This document shows positions 11,099-23,254 of a stretch of DNA of 64,000 nucleotides, in pieces. Below the pieces are notes generated by a model. It was not told the origin of the DNA. It saw only the letters and a list, made by a program, of their open reading frames with translations, and ran no database searches. The stretch lies in assembly GCA_039720395.1 (NCBI GenBank), contig CM077831.1:4258003-4322002 (forward strand). Direction: 5' to 3'. This DNA comes from Liquidambar formosana (Eukaryota > Streptophyta > Magnoliopsida > Saxifragales > Altingiaceae). How positions within the stretch are numbered: position 1 is the first letter of the stretch; every line of letters begins with the position of its first letter. Made by a program: the position numbers and the translations under genes.

Positions 11099-13631
11099 AT
11101 GTCAAGTAAACGCAATTTATCCGAGTCTGGTGAAGTAAGATTTATTTTAAAATTTTAGTTACATATAATGTTATAAAAATGGGAAATACAATTTATAACT
11201 TATTGACTTTTGGTATTGTTGTTGTTTTTCATATAATTTGTCAAAGAGCTCAAAAAATGCTGAAAAACGTGCTAAAAAACAAAATACAGCTGCTGTTGTT
11301 GCCTCTATGGAGGAGAGAAGTAATGCAAGGGTTAGAATTTCTGATGAAGGGTCAAATTCTCCTCCCACCATAACACCCAATACGGAAGCAGATCCCAATG
11401 ATAGTGAAGAACCACCAAAGAAAACAAGGGGGCCATCAAAGTTGAGACTCAATGACAAAGGAAAGGAGCATCGTGTCGATGTTGAGTTTAATGAGAGGTC
11501 TCAACCAATTGGTAAAAATTCTATTAAATTGTCTTCCTATCTTGGGAGCTTAGTGAGAGAGAATATCCCAGTGACACAACAAATGAGTAAGCTTCCAGAA
11601 AAAAAGAAAAATGCATTATGGGAATTAGTGCAAGTATTTTATAGTTATATAATAAATCGTTTACAAAATTATTCTTGTTTTCATTTTTAGTGACTGAGTT
11701 TTTTAATATGATAATGCAGCAAAATTTCAATCTTGATGATAGCCATAAGAAAAGCATATTTCAAAGAATGGGAAAACATTTAAGAGATCACAAATCTGTC
11801 TTAACAAGATCAATAAAAGAAATGGCTGCAAAAGGTGATGTGAATAGCCTTTCAAATGCCCAGCCTGATGATGTAACAGATGATCAATGGAAAGAATTCT
11901 TGGAGCAACGATTGTCACCTGAATTCCTAGTAAGTAGTTTGTTAGTATGTTTTGGGTTTTAAGTTGTGCTTAGAGTTAGTCAAATGTAGAGTTGAACAGG
12001 ATCCAAGATTAATTAGAAGAGAAGTATATACATTAATATTGGGTAACTGTGGAAACTTGTCAATTTTGACAAATTTCTTTATTGATTTAATTGGAAAGTT
12101 ATAAAAAGAACATTGTATAGTTGTAATTTGATAATTTAAGTATGCTTGCTACAAAACATGTTATATAGTATTATGAAATTGCACTTATTTTACAAGCAAA
12201 GAGCAAAATTTTTCAAGAAATGAGGAAACGCCAAAAACTCCCACACACAACGAGCCGAAAGGGATATGCTCGATTGGAAGATGATATGGTAAGAAGTAAA
12301 TATGTTAAGTTTATTTATATTTTGAAATTTAAGAGTTTAAATAATCTTATCTTCTTCCTGACTTTTGAATGTCCTTTTTCAAATTTAGAGAAAGGAGAGT
12401 GATGCACCTGATGAGTTGAGTCGTGTTGATATGTGGATACGCGGGCATTTGAAGGGAGGTAAACAGCCTATCACTGAAGCTGTTGCAGAAGTTATGGTAA
12501 CATATTCTTCCCACATTTATTTTTACACTTACAATGTACATTTTTATCACTTTTTGTTTTGTTTTGTTTTTTTATTTTTTTTTATAACAAATAATGCGTA
12601 TGTTCTTCCAGGAAAAGCTGAAGGAATATCCTAGACAGCCTGTAGGCAATGTAAGAAATGATGCTCTTGCACATGTCCTTGGTCCCGATCCTCGAGGCCA
12701 AGCATGAGGGCTTGGACATGGGACATCAATTTCTAAAATAGAAGGACAAGCAAGACAAAATAGTACAATAAGAAACTTGCAAACTGGTTTACTCAATGTC
12801 AACCGAGAGATGAATGAAATGAAAAAACTAGTTTCTCAATTACTCATGAGAGATGAGGTTGGTGGTTTTAAGAATAACTTTAGTACCATTTATCTTCTTA
12901 AATGTTATACTATTTGATTTCATGACGTGTAATGTTTATAGGGTCGGAGTGGAGGCGATGGAGATAGAATACATACTCCTATGCAGTCAGCTTCTATTCG
13001 GCATGAGGTAAATGTGTATAAACTATGATTGGATATAGATATGTGATTTATTTTAATAGCTTCTTATCCATCAATTCTTATTAATTAAGTTCTTTTCATC
13101 TTTCTCCATTACCTTTGTATTCAAACCCACACTTTTAAGTCAATTAAGCCCAATGGCATATTTTGAAATTCTCTATTGAATATATGTAGTTTTAGTGCAT
13201 GTGCAATGCTTTGTATACCATTGGTACATATTAATTCAAATAATATAAGTATAATGCATGTTTATAGGTTCGGAGTGGAAGTGATGAAGAAAGTACATTT
13301 GTTCCTAAAAACCCTTTATTTTTATGGTTGTGCATAGCAGAGTGCTAGCATGGGCATACAAAGTGGTAAAATTTTGGAGAATACCAAATGCAAACTATTA
13401 CATTGGATGGGGACAGATATAGTGGTAGTTGCAGAATCTAGGATTGCATCAACTGATCCCAAATCGAATGTGCATCACATGCCTCTTGGCCTCGGATTTT
13501 TCAAAGTTTGGGTTGATCGGGTAATACACAATGTAACCTTATTTCGCCCTACAAGTGATATGTCTTGTCTTAATGAGGCAAAAGGAAGTACAACGGCCTG
13601 GCCAACACAATTTATCCAATTTGATGGTTAA
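11099..13631 (+). pseudogene. TNPA-like protein gene (Ptta/En/Spm plant transposase family), decayed
   Basis: It starts with ATG at 11099 (MSSKRNLSESG). Well-bordered exons follow at about 11235-11633, 11720-11928, 12197-12288, 12389-12496, 12612-12857, 12945-13007 and 13268 on. The product is lysine- and glutamate-rich. It has the family signature RGPSKLRL..., then QPIGKNSIKLSSYLG and LWELVQ, later LPHTTSRKGYARLEDDM and PDELSRVDMWIRGHLKGG, and a heptad-like segment (VNREMNEMKKLVSQLL). The tail at 13350-13631 (CKLLHWMGTDIVVVAESRI, HHMPLGLGFFKVWVD) resembles the C-terminal domain of these proteins (DUF8039-like). A TGA at about 12705, where RGQARGLG is expected, and a frameshift near 13340 interrupt it. 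In En/Spm the TNPA protein binds the subterminal repeats and assists TNPD; the gene's position 3' of TNP2 on the same strand fits. Confidence 0.82.
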
Positions 13632-16185
13632 GGAAGTACAGGTATATATATATTTGCTTAGTTTCTTACTTAAGTTAGCTAATATATATAAATTATATAT
13701 TAAGAATTTTGTAATTACAAAACTAGCTCAACTCTATAATACTTGTTGGTTCTATTTGAACAATATAAAGAAATTTTGTTAGGATATTCTATATTAGTCA
13801 GAGATTATTTTACTGAGTAATAAATTTTGATGTTTATGCCATTGGGATCGTTGGAAGATCATTTACATGGTTAGATTGCTTCTTTTTTATGTGTTTCTAT
13901 GATTTCATATCCATATCTGTATCCATGCTTTGTAGGATAAGAGTATATAGTTGGGTCCCCATGTTTAGGGAGTTGCCTTGCCTGACACCCTGTGTTGGTG
14001 TCAAAATATGTCATATGTGTTTGTATCCACAAAAGACAGTATATAACTACTACTTCCAGTCAGGATTTGAGCATATAGCAATTGTAGCACATTAGTTTTA
14101 AACCAGGAAAAGCAGGTTAAAATGCTGCCAAGAAAGGAAAAAAATAATCAAATTCACTTGTTAACTTTGGTTGACAGGTCAGACAAGCTTAAAGTTGTGT
14201 TGTAGATGCTTTTCCTATCCTCAAGGATGTGACTTGAATCTTGCAGGTCGGAATATTCATGCACAGCACTTCGCCCTTTCGCTTTACCTTGCCTTCCTCA
14301 TATCAGCATCTTGTTTATCCAAAGCTCCACTCACAACCAAGCAATTAGTGTCTGAAATGTAAGTTTTAAAGTAAAAGTTTATAAATAGATAAATAAATAC
14401 ATCCCAAATCAAAGCTCCACTCACAACCAAGCAGCATTATTTGCTTTTCCATTTTTCTTTAGTACTAGGGGTGGTAGCTTCTCAGATTGTTGGAGCTCTT
14501 GTGAACGGTGTGAAAAGAGATTTTTAAAACCAAATCATGATATTCCCAGTACAGCAAAAACCAGAGCAAAAAATAAAGCATGCCAGGTAGGCCCGTCCTT
14601 TGATATCCCCTTATATATTTCATATGCTTACTGTTGTGAAGTAAGTGACTTTTAAAGCACTTTGTAATCTTTCAATATGTTGGATGCAAATCCTTTGCTT
14701 ACTGTTGTGTTAGAGGTCCTGTATTCATATATATATTTCAAATTGTATTCTTCACCAAGGTTGGCCTTTGCCCACATAGCTCTATCTTCCCCATCTAAGG
14801 GTGGGAGAGCATCCTATATCTTTATAGGTGTACACATTTGTGATTTGTATTTTTTTTACTGTGTGCATGAATTTTCCTTTGTTACTCTATTTGGAGAGAA
14901 TCCTAGGTTGAACTTGAGGAATATAAAACTGAACTTGAAAAGTGTGTTTGAAATTTTATGGAGAGTTCTAGATCTCCGGACGGAGAATGTGCCTTATGAT
15001 GCCATATTGAAAAACGATAGTGAGGTTTATTGTGGCCCTTAAAAGTTTTAAAGATGCTAACCAAGTAATCAAATGAGTATGCATCTTGTTTGGATGCATG
15101 ATGTTAAAAAGCACTGAATTGGATTGGAAAGGATAAGTTATGCTAGCTTGATTCAATCGGGGTTTGGGCAGGTTCAAGAGTCCACAATATATCTAATATG
15201 CTGCATTTTTTATCATATGGAATTTTCACTGTTTGGTCATTTTTAAGTCATGGGCTCTGGGCTTATGCTGCATTTTTTATCATATGGAATTTGTAGTCTC
15301 TTGAAGCTTTCTTCATGTTTAGAACTAATTACTCAATAGCACTGTGAAACCAATGGAAAAATGAGCAATGAAAAAATTTTAAGCAAAATATGTGAGATTA
15401 TGAAGACACTGTTTCATAATGTTTGTAGGATTGAGAAAATATGTGAGTTTACGTTGTGAAGATTATGACGACACTTAACACTTATGAAGACACTAACACA
15501 ACTACAATTACTGTTGGTTGCTCAAGTATTGGCTATTCTAGGTCCAATTATGCACCCTGGCCTTTTTACCTTAGCATTATTTCTTTGTAGTTTGGTTGGC
15601 TTTGGCATTTTTTTAATGCATTCTTACTTACACCGTAGCTTTTTCTATATCTTGAAATTACCTATATATGTTATTGCATTACTTAGAATTTCTCCAAACT
15701 TAGGTTTGCTCAATTGTTATCTTTATCTACCAATATTTCTTACCACTAATAATAAATTATATTGTTTTCTATTTCAGGGACATTAGGTTGAGGAGGCATC
15801 TTAGCAACTCTTCTAGTTTTTGAGATTCATGAGGAGGCTAGCTAGCTATTTTAGGCCAAGGAGACAGCAGCATTGAAAACCCATTCTCTCTTTTTGATCT
15901 TTATTTTGACATTCCTATAAATTTTGTTAGTCCAGTTTAGAAACAATATATGTACTTTAACTTGATGAATGGATAAATGTTTTTTGAATTGGGTTCAATG
16001 TAATTATTCAAATTATAGATGATGTTAATTGTACATTATTAATGCAAATAGGAAAAAATGATTTTAATGAATGATTTTTTTTATGCGTTGGGCAATGATG
16101 ATAGACATGGCATTTGAAAAGTAAAGCAGGAAATAGGATATCCAAAGTAGGCTTTAAAAAAAAAAATGATTAAAATCCACAGCAT
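13632..16185 (+). other. 3' region of CACTA-1, no gene recognised, candidate exons only
   Basis: Segments with splice-like borders are visible at 14178-14360 (acceptor TTGACAG; readable text [21 protein letters not shown], ending ATG|TAAG without a proper donor) and at about 14463-14588 (acceptor TTTAG, donor CAG|GTAGGC). I could not place either in a family. The string CAAAGCTCCACTCACAACCA is duplicated at 14319 and 14410. An AT-rich stretch at 15480-15790 encodes hydrophobic text, probably by chance. The remainder shows nothing. Confidence 0.3.
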
Positions 16186-16743
16186 GCAATGCATGTCGTA
16201 AATACATTATACACGACGTGCAAAGCATGTCGTGGAAAGTTTTTTAGCTCAAATGCCATTCTATTCATGACGTGCAATGTACGTCGTGAATGCATATACT
16301 TATTACGACGTGCAGGTTGTACATCGTGAATGCATCTATTACGACGGGTAAAGCATGTCGTGGAAATTTTTTGAGCTCAAATGCTATTCTATTCACGACG
16401 TGCAATGTACGTCGTGAATGCATATACTTATTACGACGTGCAGGTTGTACGTCGTGAATGCATCTATTATGACGTGCCTTGCATGTCGTTAATGTATCTA
16501 TTATGACATACAACTTGCATGTCGTGAATGTGTATACTTATTACGACGTGCAATGTACGTCGTGAATGTATCAATTACGACGTGCAAGGCACGTCGTTAA
16601 TGTATCTATTACGACGCGCAATGCACTTCGTTAAAAAGTCTCTACTTTCCATGGCATGGCCCTACACGACATGCGGATGTGCGTCGTGAAAACTCATTTA
16701 CGACGTGTTTCGCACGTCGTGAAAAGTGGTTTTTCTTGTAGTG
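16186..16743. repeat. Right subterminal array and terminal inverted repeat of CACTA-1
   Basis: About 13 copies of a CpG-rich palindrome (typical form ACGACGTGCAATGTACGTCGT) are spaced mostly 35-37 bp apart, separated by GAATGCATCTATT-like spacers. The array ends with TTTTTCTTGTAGTG at 16730-16743. Each unit holds two to four CpG sites. In En/Spm, methylation of TNPA-binding motifs controls activity, so this array is the probable protein-binding and epigenetic control region. Confidence 0.9.
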
Positions 16744-18508
16744 ACAATAGAAGCAATTTTATGCTTAAACACATTACAGAAAGCTTTCATGCAAAACCTT
16801 ACTTAACGAAAAGGATAATTATCCTCAGAAAAGGATAACATCTCCAAAAACCTTATAAAATCTACTATATGAATGCAAACCTAGCATGGTTCAACTATAT
16901 ACAGCATATATAGAATGACTATGATGAGAAACTACTCACAGAGTTAAGCTAAGCATGCTGTATGAAACTTGTGTGATTTTAGGGTTATTGAAACCCTAAT
17001 CTCACAACTATGCATAAAAACCTATGAAAAGACTCTAACAAATGCTCAAATCATCATGAACATCATTTATATCATATATATTAACTAACAGGAGCATCAA
17101 CTCATGATAATTATCACAGCAACCTAAACATGTGAACTATGCATAATTTAAGAGGATAGAAAGAGTAACGCTTTCAAATCCTTGGTAAACCCAGGATTAT
17201 CAAGCATATAAAGCCATAAATCATCTCAAAATCATCCATAACACATCATAAAAACATTGAACTATCCTAACATGTGGAGTTACATTATGCATTAGAACTA
17301 TTATAGAAGAAGAAGAAGAAAGAGAAGGAGAAAACCCATATTCAGCATTCAAAAGAAGTGCTTACCTCTTGTAGAATCTTCTTTGTCTTCAAACTCCTTG
17401 TTCTCTTGCTTGCTTAGGGTTAAAGAGCCTCCTCTTGGTGTCCTTCTAGCTCTCCAAACTCGTAACTCCCTCTCTCTCTCAGTGTAAAGTGCAATTAACC
17501 TCCCCCTATGTGCTGAATATCATGTCCTTTATATAGAGAACTGACCTCCTAAACTAATGGCTAAGATTAATTCATTAGATAATGATCCTAGGGCTCTTAC
17601 AGACTCTCTTGGTGCTCAAACAGCTCAAACTTACACAATCCTAAGAGAAAACAAGTTGTAATGGCGGAGGAAACCGTCAAAAGAGGGAGAAAAAGTCAGA
17701 ATTTTAGTTGAAGACGGAGTCTCTCGGGTGACCAACTAGGCCTGGACGGTTAGCCGTCTGGGCTTGGACGGCTGACCATCCAGCCCAGACGGTTACCCGA
17801 GGGTCCTCCCCATTTTACTCCGGTTTTGACTCCTACTCTCTTCAGGAGTCTTTTAGGGGTTAAATTAAGTCTGATTTTGACAAAATAAAAGCCAAAACGA
17901 CTGTGTTTCAAAAGGGAACACATATTTAAGCATTTTAGGACAAAAATCCTCAACCATGGGTGCATGGTTAGGTTTTACAAAGGTGGTTAACCATGGTGCC
18001 TCCCCGTCGCTAAGCTGGGTTTACACACAAGGTCGAACCAAATGCTTTCCCAATCGAAATTCGATCTTTCTAAACATACCTAGGATGTAAATAAAGCCCA
18101 ATTGAAGTTAAATGAGAGAAAATTGATTGGGTCTTGTGAGTCAATTTGAGCAAACCAAGAAATCGACTTTTAGCCAACCCAAACCATTATGAGCCTAATT
18201 GATCTTAAACCATTAGTTCATGAAATTGAACCTATATATAGACTCCATGCAACCATATGAACTTGAGGGAATGACTCGGGATTCATTTCAAGGTCAAATG
18301 GAAAATATACGGCTTAAAAGACGATTATGCCCTTAAAGTCGCAAAAGTTCTTATTGACTATCGAAATGAACTCCAAATCACTTTAAAATTCATACGCATG
18401 ATATTCGGTGCCATGGAAACTCAATGCAAAAGACTAGACTCAAAAAGAACTCAAAATACTACGTGAAATGATATGTCCTAGCTAAGGTGACAAAAATGGG
18501 GTGTGACA
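16744..18508 (-). repeat. 3' LTR of element A, truncated by CACTA-1
   Basis: Aligned by eye with 41102-42871, it differs only by scattered substitutions and small indels. The missing part equals the first 1.2 kb of the other LTR (39878-41101). It contains a minus-strand TATA box (TATATAAA, rc of 17527-17534) and a GC-rich palindrome upstream of it. Confidence 0.93.
17723..17801 (-). promoter_or_regulatory. GC-rich palindromic module in the 3' LTR
   Basis: Arms CTCGGGTGACC (17723) and GGTTACCCGAG (ending 17801) enclose smaller inverted repeats such as GACGGTTAGCCGTC. It lies 190-270 bp upstream of the LTR TATA box in minus orientation. The same module recurs at five other places in the window. 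Confidence 0.75.
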
Positions 18509-18522
18509 GAAGCCCCTCATTG
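18509..18522 (-). other. Possible polypurine tract of element A
   Basis: On the minus strand the bases just before the 3' LTR read AATGAGGGGCTTC. A purine-rich run at this place primes plus-strand synthesis in LTR retrotransposons. It is short and impure, so the call is positional. Confidence 0.4.
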
Positions 18523-18899
18523 GTGAACAAGTTTCATTTGTGAGCCAATGATTAAAGAACAACCCATTTTTGTTCGATGGATTAACTTCATTAATACCAA
18601 CAAACTCAAATGGAACCATAAGGATAGACTTCGTCATATCCAAGCACGCGACGATTTCATCAAAGCAAATAATCGATTGCATGACAACATTCGTTGGTGC
18701 GCTCATGCAAATGCCTTTACCATGCACTAATTGCATTAGTGATATCCACACGGTCTTCTCATGATGCAAAACTAGTTGCACTAGTGCATCACAAGGTATC
18801 CTACCAATTTCATTGGAAATTCTCAAAACAAGTTATTTCATAACAAGTAAAACTCATAAGTCATCATTTTATTTGAATTGAATGTCCATCAATTCAAAA

Positions 18900-19640
18900 C
18901 CAAGTGCATTTCATGCCGATTTCACTGGGGATAACAAAGATAGTGAGTTATTTCATAACTCATGAATCATCATTTTATGTGAAATTATCATTATCACACG
19001 ATTTCATGCCACTTTCAGTGGAAATAGCAAAGATAGTGAGTTATTTCATAACTCATGAATCATCATTTCATGTGAAATTATAGTTATCACATGATTTTAT
19101 GCCACTTTTAGTGGAAATAGCAAGGATAGTGAGTTATTTCATAACTCGTGGATCATCATTTCATGTGAAATTATCTTTATCACATGATTTCATACCACTT
19201 TCAGTGGAAATAGCAAGGATAGTGAGTTATTTCATAACTCATAAATCATCATTTCATGTGAAATTATCATTATCACATGATTTCGGCCCACTTTCAGTGG
19301 AAATAGCAAAGGTAGTGAGTTATTTCATAACTCATGGATCATCATTTCATGTGAAATTATCTCTATCACATGATTTCATGCCACTTTCAGTGGAAATAGC
19401 AAAGATGGTGAGTTATTTCATAACTCGTGAATCATCATTTCATGTGAAATTATCGTTATCACATGATATAAGATCCAATTGCAAGTCAATTGATTCAAAA
19501 GCAAGCTTATTTCTTATCATTTCATGTGAAATTATCTTTATCACATGGTGTGATAATGAATTGAAAGTCATTTTACTTAAAATCAAATTCATTTCTTATC
19601 ATTTTATGTGAAATTGTCTTTATCACATGATATGATATCA
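18900..19640. repeat. 90-bp tandem repeat array between pol and 3' LTR of element A
   Basis: About seven to eight units of 90 bp are present; the best copies start at GATTT(C/T)ATGCCACTTT near 19003, 19092, 19182, 19272 and 19362. Each unit holds the hairpins CCACT-TTC-AGTGG and TGAGTTAT-TTC-ATAACTCA and the palindrome TTTCATGTGAAA. Because 90 is a multiple of three, a plus-strand frame stays open over 19099-19611 with a repeating 30-residue text (SYFIT, SSFHVKLSLSHDF). I do not regard it as a proven protein. Ogre/Tat elements are known for tandem repeats in this position. Confidence 0.88.
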
Positions 19641-19902
19641 TAGCCATAGAGAATTGAATTTCAAGACTTGAGAGCCAATCTATTCAACACCAAGCTCATT
19701 TCATGAGAAAGCTATTTATCATAGCCATAACAATTTCTCGTTATGTGGGTAAATACAATCACCCAAGATTCAAAAATTTCATTAAAAACTTGATAAACTT
19801 GGGGCATATATTCATCTCATAACTCAAAAAGTGACCATAAAGTCAATTTGGAGAAGTTTAGAGGTCTCAGGCGCGCGAGACGGGGCAAACGAGCAAAGCA
19901 GG

Positions 19903-19982
19903 CTAGGGTGACCATCTTTCCTCAGATGGTCAGCCGTCCAGGGCAAGACGGCTAACCGTCCAAGGGGGGATGGTTACCCGAG
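19903..19982 (+). promoter_or_regulatory. GC-rich palindromic module upstream of antisense gene 1
   Basis: CTAGGGTGACCATC at 19903 and GATGGTTACCCGAG ending 19982 enclose CAGCCGTCC and ACGGCTAACCGTCC repeats. It lies about 285 bp upstream of the ATG at 20268. Short direct sequence links it to the LTR copies. Confidence 0.7.
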
Positions 19983-20267
19983 CCCACCATTGAAAAAAAT
20001 TTGGGTTTTTAAACCCATGTTAGCCCACTCATTCTCACATTCTTCCCATTCGAAAATTAGAGAGTTTCTCTCTCTAAACTCTCATTCCATCTTCTCCATC
20101 TCTCATTCTCTCATTCCTACTTCAAAAACATTCAAACCCAACATCATATGCACATCAAATAACATCAAACCAAGCTCATTTAACAATCAAAACACCCAAT
20201 TCACATCATCTTTTGAAATCAAACCAAATCAAACCCATTTTTCACAAACCCAACTCTATTATCAAGA

Positions 20268-22939
20268 ATGTCATCTAGCAAGGACTCAAGCACCAAGTAT
20301 CCATTCTATGGGGTCAAAAGCAAGTACAAGGCACCACTCTATGATGCTCCACAAGATAGGGTGTTGCTTGAACCTGACAAGCATCTCTCATTCGTCCATT
20401 CCCAACAAGAAGTAAGTTTACCCAACTTAACACTTTTCTTTTGAATCTTTCGATTCTTTTGGTGAAATTGCATTCCCATCTACTTCTTTTGAATACGTAT
20501 TGTGTTGTTGAGTGATGTCCCTTGATTTGGCAAGGATTGAACACGCAAATCCTTTTCATTTGAAAGCTTGAAAAATGCCACCCACCAAGTATTCAATAAA
20601 ATGCCCAAGTGAAATAAAGATGTTCAATCTTTACCAAATCAATGTCTATCAACAAGTAAACTCTCAAGTGAGTAATATGCTATGATTTAGCAAGGATTGA
20701 TCATACAAAATTCTTTTGTTTCAAGGCTTGGGAAGTGTCACCCCTTAAGTGTTCGATAAAATGCCCAAGTGATAAAAAAAAGTGTTCAATCCTTACCAAA
20801 TTAAAGCATATGAACAAGTAAACTCATAAACATTCATTAGCAATTCATTTCATGAATAAAAACAACTTCTTGACATCTTTTAGAAAACAATTTGAAACCA
20901 ATTGCTAGTGTAGGCTTATTATTTCTATGTTCTCTTAACTAAATCTTAAGGTATTTTCAACAGCTATAGCCCAACTTTCAGGACATGCGCACTAGGTCCT
21001 CTATAAAAGGACTTATTGAATGGTGGCGGAACATGGAAAACTTCCAACCCATAGCCAAGAGCCATGTCGAAAAGGCCGGTTTTGGCCCATTCCTAGATTC
21101 TTTGTGGAACGATCAATGCGATAGGCAAGCTTTGCTAACCTTGTCTGAACTATGGTGGGACACCACCAACACATTCCATTTTGGCTTTGGGGAGATGACT
21201 TTAACCCCCAAAGACTTTACCATGATCATGGGCTTGAGCATTAAGGGTAAGAACTTGGAATTCTATGAAGAGGCATCCACAGATGAGGATCATCTCCTAG
21301 CTTACCTTGGAATAGAAGTTGAAGTAATCAAGAAAGCAGTGCGCCGCACTTGGCTTTTTAACAAATTTGCAAAGCAAAGGGAGAGTGCGGGTGTGAGCCC
21401 CGATTGCATTACAAGGGCATTCCTTCTTTACATGATCTCATGCACATTCTTTGTCGGTACGGGCGACCTAGCCCCTTTGGGTCTTCTTGCAAGCATGGAA
21501 GATGTTGGCAAGATTAGAAAATTCAACTAGGGAGGGGTTGCTCTAGCCACCATATACCGCACAATGTGTGACATGTCACGCGGTGTTACCAAGGACTTCG
21601 GAGGGATGCCTTTTATTTGGGAGGTAATGCTACTTCCTTTTTATTTCTTTTCACTCTTTCTTATATTTTCCTTTCTTTTTTGACTCTTTTCTTAACTCTT
21701 GACAGGTTTGGTGCTATGAGTACCTCAACCTATGTCGCCCATCCCTTGCTGAGGAAACCATTGAATGGCCTACCCTCAAGAATTACTCTCCCTCTTATGT
21801 GTCCTTCCGGGTGGCGAATCGTCACGATTACACCTATGCTAGAGCTCACCTAGCAAGCCTTACAGCTGACATGGTGAACTTCTCTCCCTATTCTTTTCTT
21901 TTCTTTTTACTTCCAATTTCTCATTTTGGATTTTTTTGTTTTTGAACAGATTGAATGGGATCCCTGGAAGATATGAGTGCCAATGCTACCCAAGCGATGC
22001 ATTTCTAGCTTGATGTTGACTGGCAAGAGGGTGCTTTTGGAAGGCCCAGTGGGTAGGTACTGGTACTTGGGGGAACGAGTCTTACGACAAGTCATGGGTG
22101 ATGTGAATGCAGCTATGGCCCCAATGCCACCACCACTTAACATGAGGCATGCTAACTTGATGGTGGGGGAGGAGTTGTGGGATATTTTGAGGGGTTAGGA
22201 TGCGGAGGAGTTCACTTCTCCTGACATTGTGTATGACACTTTCTGCTATCAATATCTGATAAGACCCAGGATGACAGGCCTCCCTCCTCAAAGGGTAAGT
22301 CTTTGATGCTTTCCTAGCCTTTTTCTTTTGATAAAGACTTTATTTGATAGGTGAACACTGGCAGGGTTGATGAGTAAGAGGGCATAGCTCGACAGTGGGC
22401 TCAGGAGTGATTCCTGGCTCTGAAGAAGATGAAATGAAGTGGGATAGGTCACTGCCCTTGCCTCTGCCTAATTGGTCCATTGATTTGTGCTGCGGGTCGG
22501 ACTTTGTCAAGACTGCCATTACCCATCCTGCTTTTGATGAATCCCCTAAGATCGACCCAAGTCGAGAACAGGTGAGTTCTCTTTATGGGTATTTCTTTCT
22601 TTCTTTCGGCATTACCTTCAATTTAATCTTATTGATTATCCTAGGTACCTCCGGCATATGCCCAAGAGTTCATTGACCTTAGCGAGGGCTTGAGGCGTGA
22701 CCTTGTGAGGATGAGCTTAGCCAAATCCATGGCGGAAGCCCGTCTGGGTGCCATAGTAAGTGTTCAACCTATTTAAAGTTCCTATTTGTGGTTTTCAACC
22801 AACCCTATTCTCATACTTAGTTTCTTTGCAATGGACTTTGTCTACGCAGCCGCCACCATCAATGCGCCCTCCTAGAACACCTTGTGGGGGTCGTGACGGA
22901 GCTGGGCCGAGCCGCAAAAGAAGCTCTGGGACTCACTGA
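20268..22939 (+). pseudogene. Antisense gene 1 in element A: seven-exon plant mobile domain (PMD) protein
   Basis: It runs opposite to gag-pol. Exons are 20268-20411 (MSSSKDSSTKYPFYG..., donor GAA|GTAAGT), 20982-21623, 21706-21873, 21950-22294, 22351 to about 22571, 22645-22755 and 22850-22939. The introns whose borders I could fix by reading frame are phase 0. Exon two carries the plant mobile / aminotransferase-like domain (PF10536 type): SLWNDQCDRQALLTLSELWW, FHFGFGEMTLTPKDFTMIMG, CITRAFLLYMISCTFFVG. Exon four has VGRYWYLGERVLRQ, and the last exon is basic (GGRDGAGPSRKRSSG). A pyrimidine-rich leader at 20040-20130 precedes the ATG. In-frame stops at 21528 (TAG), 21977 (TGA where an Arg would fit), 22197 and 22375, plus a frame slip near 22400, make this copy defective. 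PMD proteins act in silencing or antisilencing when host-encoded; the element's reason for carrying one is unknown. Confidence 0.8.
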
Positions 22940-23218
22940 GTTCATTTACTTCTTTGTTGGGATTGTAAAAACAATGAGACAATGGCTATCTTCTTGCATT
23001 TCATGCTATGTTTTGTAATTGCAACCTTAAACCAACTTTCTTAACCCTTATTATGGATACTTGTGGTGCTTCTTTGAATCTATGATGATGATGTTGTGGT
23101 GCCCTTCTCATGAAAATTTGAGTCAATGCGAGCTTATAGGAGTGAAAACGGCCTAAAAAGGCCATCTGAAAGCGAAAATAGGCAAAACCGGGTGAAATAA
23201 AGCAAAACAAGGCGAGGC

Positions 23219-23254
23219 CTCGGGTGACCATCTGGCCCCGGACGGTTACCCGAG
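23219..23254 (+). promoter_or_regulatory. Short GC-rich palindromic module upstream of antisense gene 2
   Basis: CTCGGGTGACC (23219-23229) and GGTTACCCGAG (23244-23254) flank ATCTGGCCCCGGAC. A plus-strand TATA box CCCTATAAAAAC follows at about 23339-23350, and the ATG of antisense gene 2 is at 23397. Confidence 0.75.

Larger units (their letters stand above)
1..16743 (+). mobile_element. CACTA-1: En/Spm-type DNA transposon, left end outside the window
   Basis: The right terminus at 16743 reads, on the other strand, CACTACAAGAAAAACCACTT, the classic CACTA terminal inverted repeat. Just inside it is an array of palindromic ACGACGTGCA..TGYACGTCGT units (16186-16735), and related units lie at 1-146, so the left terminus should be a short way upstream of base 1. 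Between them are a TNP2-type transposase gene and a TNPA-like gene in the same orientation, as in En/Spm. The sequence following 16743 is homologous to 41102 onward in the other LTR of element A, so CACTA-1 was inserted inside that LTR. The 3-bp TSD is probably ACA (16744-16746). Both genes carry stops or frameshifts, so this copy looks non-autonomous now. Captured host-gene exons occupy 2191-3996. Confidence 0.93.

Noticed and set aside
15484..15786. Hydrophobic 100-residue frame that looks like a membrane protein
   Set aside because: AT-rich sequence gives such text by chance. There is no family match and no supporting gene structure.
16186..16743. CRISPR-like array (regular repeats with spacers)
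   Set aside because: Repeats are palindromic, variable, about 37 bp apart and end in a CACTA terminus. The DNA is plant nuclear DNA. They are transposon subterminal repeats.
19099..19611. 170-codon frame with a 30-residue repeat
   Set aside because: It follows from a tandem repeat whose unit length is a multiple of three. There is no start context or family match, so it was annotated as a repeat, not as a gene.
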